Assembly: GCA_002245135.1 (NCBI GenBank)
Contig: NGBS01001166.1
Span: 62,001-126,000, forward strand
Direction of reading: 5' to 3'
Origin: Proteromonas lacertae
Lineage: Eukaryota > Sar > Bigyra > Opalinata > Proteromonadidae
DNA length: 64,000 nucleotides
In this document: positions 63,276 through 64,000 of the stretch, piece by piece
How the letters are laid out: every line of letters starts with the position of its first letter
Numbering within the stretch: the first letter of the stretch is position 1
Translations under genes and position numbers: made by a program
The notes under the pieces: model-generated
What the model was told of the DNA's origin: nothing
The model's database searches: none
What the model saw: the letters and a program-made list of their open reading frames with translations, nothing else

Positions 63276-64000
63276 ATGAGTAAATCAACGATTGTGGAGC
63301 ATATGATAGATACTCCAATTGAGGACCAAGTAAGTTAACTAATTTAATTTAATAGCTGTCACCAGGTGATATAACAGCACAGATTAGAAGCGACAAAGTT
63401 CTTTCACCTATATCGATAGTATATTATTTTTTTAAAGCTCATTATAGCCACCTGCGTTAAGTATTAAGTCAAATGCTATACTGACTGACGGTTCTTCGAA
63501 TACAACCAATCTATCACACGTAATGACACCTTTATCTCATCCTAGCGTATAAATTGCTCCTTTATATAATAGTTGATACTGAGACACTTTTTTAAACCAC
63601 CAACGTTTGAAGTATTTTTTAAATATTTATATATAATAGAAAAAAGAGGATATAGCAGCCATTAAGATACAATCACATTTTAGAAGGCATAGAGTTCAAA
63701 ACTATTTTCTACAACATGAAATTATGCGAAGAGTATAATAATTCTATCATGCACATATAATTTCTATAGAAGCAACTCGAGTTGTCAATCAAACATGAAG
63801 ATGTACAACTGAGGTTGTATATGAAGATGAATATAGAATATGACGTATTACATGACCACTTTATACAGGACAATAAAGGAGATGGGATCTCTCGTAAAGG
63901 AATATTTCAATAGAAATACATTAGATAAAAGAATTGAATATTTAGAGGAAGTATTCTTCAAAATAACTGATACTGAAGATGTAAACTATATAACAAAAGA
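63276..64000 (+). CDS. IQ-motif protein, 3' end missing
   Basis: ATG 63276 (MSKSTIVEHMIDTP) running off the right edge. Introns of 25-37 nt lie at about 63329, 63418, 63547, 63612 and 63736, with GTAA/GTAT...TAG ends. Residues after the Ser/Thr-rich start include an IQ-like helix (IAAIKIQSHFRRHRVQNYF) followed by coiled coil. One surplus base near 63874-63876 is needed to continue (KEMGSLVKEYFNRNTLDKRIEYLEEV). No family is recognised. Calmodulin binding is inferred from the IQ helix. Confidence 0.55.

Noticed and set aside
1-64000. Ciliate-type reassigned stop codons
   Set aside because: All three stops end genes after conserved C-termini (for example DMC1 TAG, GCP4 TGA, vigilin TAA), and Gln is always CAA/CAG.
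1-64000. CRISPR array, insertion sequence or retroelement
   Set aside because: No short direct repeats with spacers, no transposase, reverse transcriptase or long terminal repeats were seen. The only large repeat is inside a coding region.

Overview
This is AT-rich nuclear DNA from a flagellated or ciliated microbial eukaryote. The evidence is a dense set of spliced genes with GT-AG introns of mostly 24-45 nt (5' end usually GTAT, 3' end usually TAG), one eukaryotic tRNA, and many axonemal, basal-body and tubulin-modification genes (TPGS1-like, TTL-like, KIF6-like kinesin-9, AXDND1-like, GCP4, a NEK1-type kinase). TAA, TGA and TAG all end genes and Gln is encoded by CAA/CAG, so the code looks standard. 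I cannot name the lineage from the sequence. Introns this short are known from several unrelated protist groups.

Layout. 1-2254: two minus-strand genes (TPGS1-like, cut by the window edge, and a GRIP-like golgin). 2363-9701: two plus-strand genes, an Hsp110-like protein with a beta-solenoid tail and a pseudokinase with leucine-rich repeats. 9957-22048: one minus-strand gene of about 12 kb for a huge secreted or membrane receptor of polycystin-1/REJ type. 22206-25263: an unidentified conserved gene and an AFG2/SPATA5-type AAA ATPase, both minus. 25429-28366: a polyQ protein with a PHD plus extended PHD module (plus). 28421-29973 and 30039-32274: a TTL-family ligase and a KIF6-like kinesin with a C-terminal PH domain, divergently arranged 65 bp apart. 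32373-36472: a multi-KH vigilin/Scp160-like protein with a Bfr1-like N-terminal coiled coil. 37206-37277: tRNA-Pro(TGG). 37402-38835: the meiotic recombinase DMC1. 38953-45644: a coiled-coil flagellar protein, GCP4 and an AXDND1-like protein. 45858-54845: two CXC-domain proteins, a possible 50-residue ORF, an IQ/EF-hand protein, a NEK kinase and a guanylate-kinase-like protein. 54964-63039: a giant coiled-coil protein with a perfect 906-bp tandem repeat. 63276-end: a partial IQ-motif gene.

The most unusual signal is that about 19 otherwise intact reading frames contain one surplus base (a +1 break), against only two breaks in the other direction. In several, homology places the shift well before the out-of-frame stop. 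This is either insertion-biased consensus error, decay of some genes, or genuine +1 recoding. Raw reads and RNA or peptide data would decide.

Functionally the window is enriched for cilium and centrosome parts: tubulin nucleation (GCP4), tubulin glutamylation or glycylation (TPGS1-like, TTL), motility (KIF6, AXDND1-like) and ciliary kinases (NEK). Polycystin-like receptors are also often ciliary. This is physical neighbourhood only. Eukaryotic genes of this kind are not operons, and each appears to have its own short promoter region.
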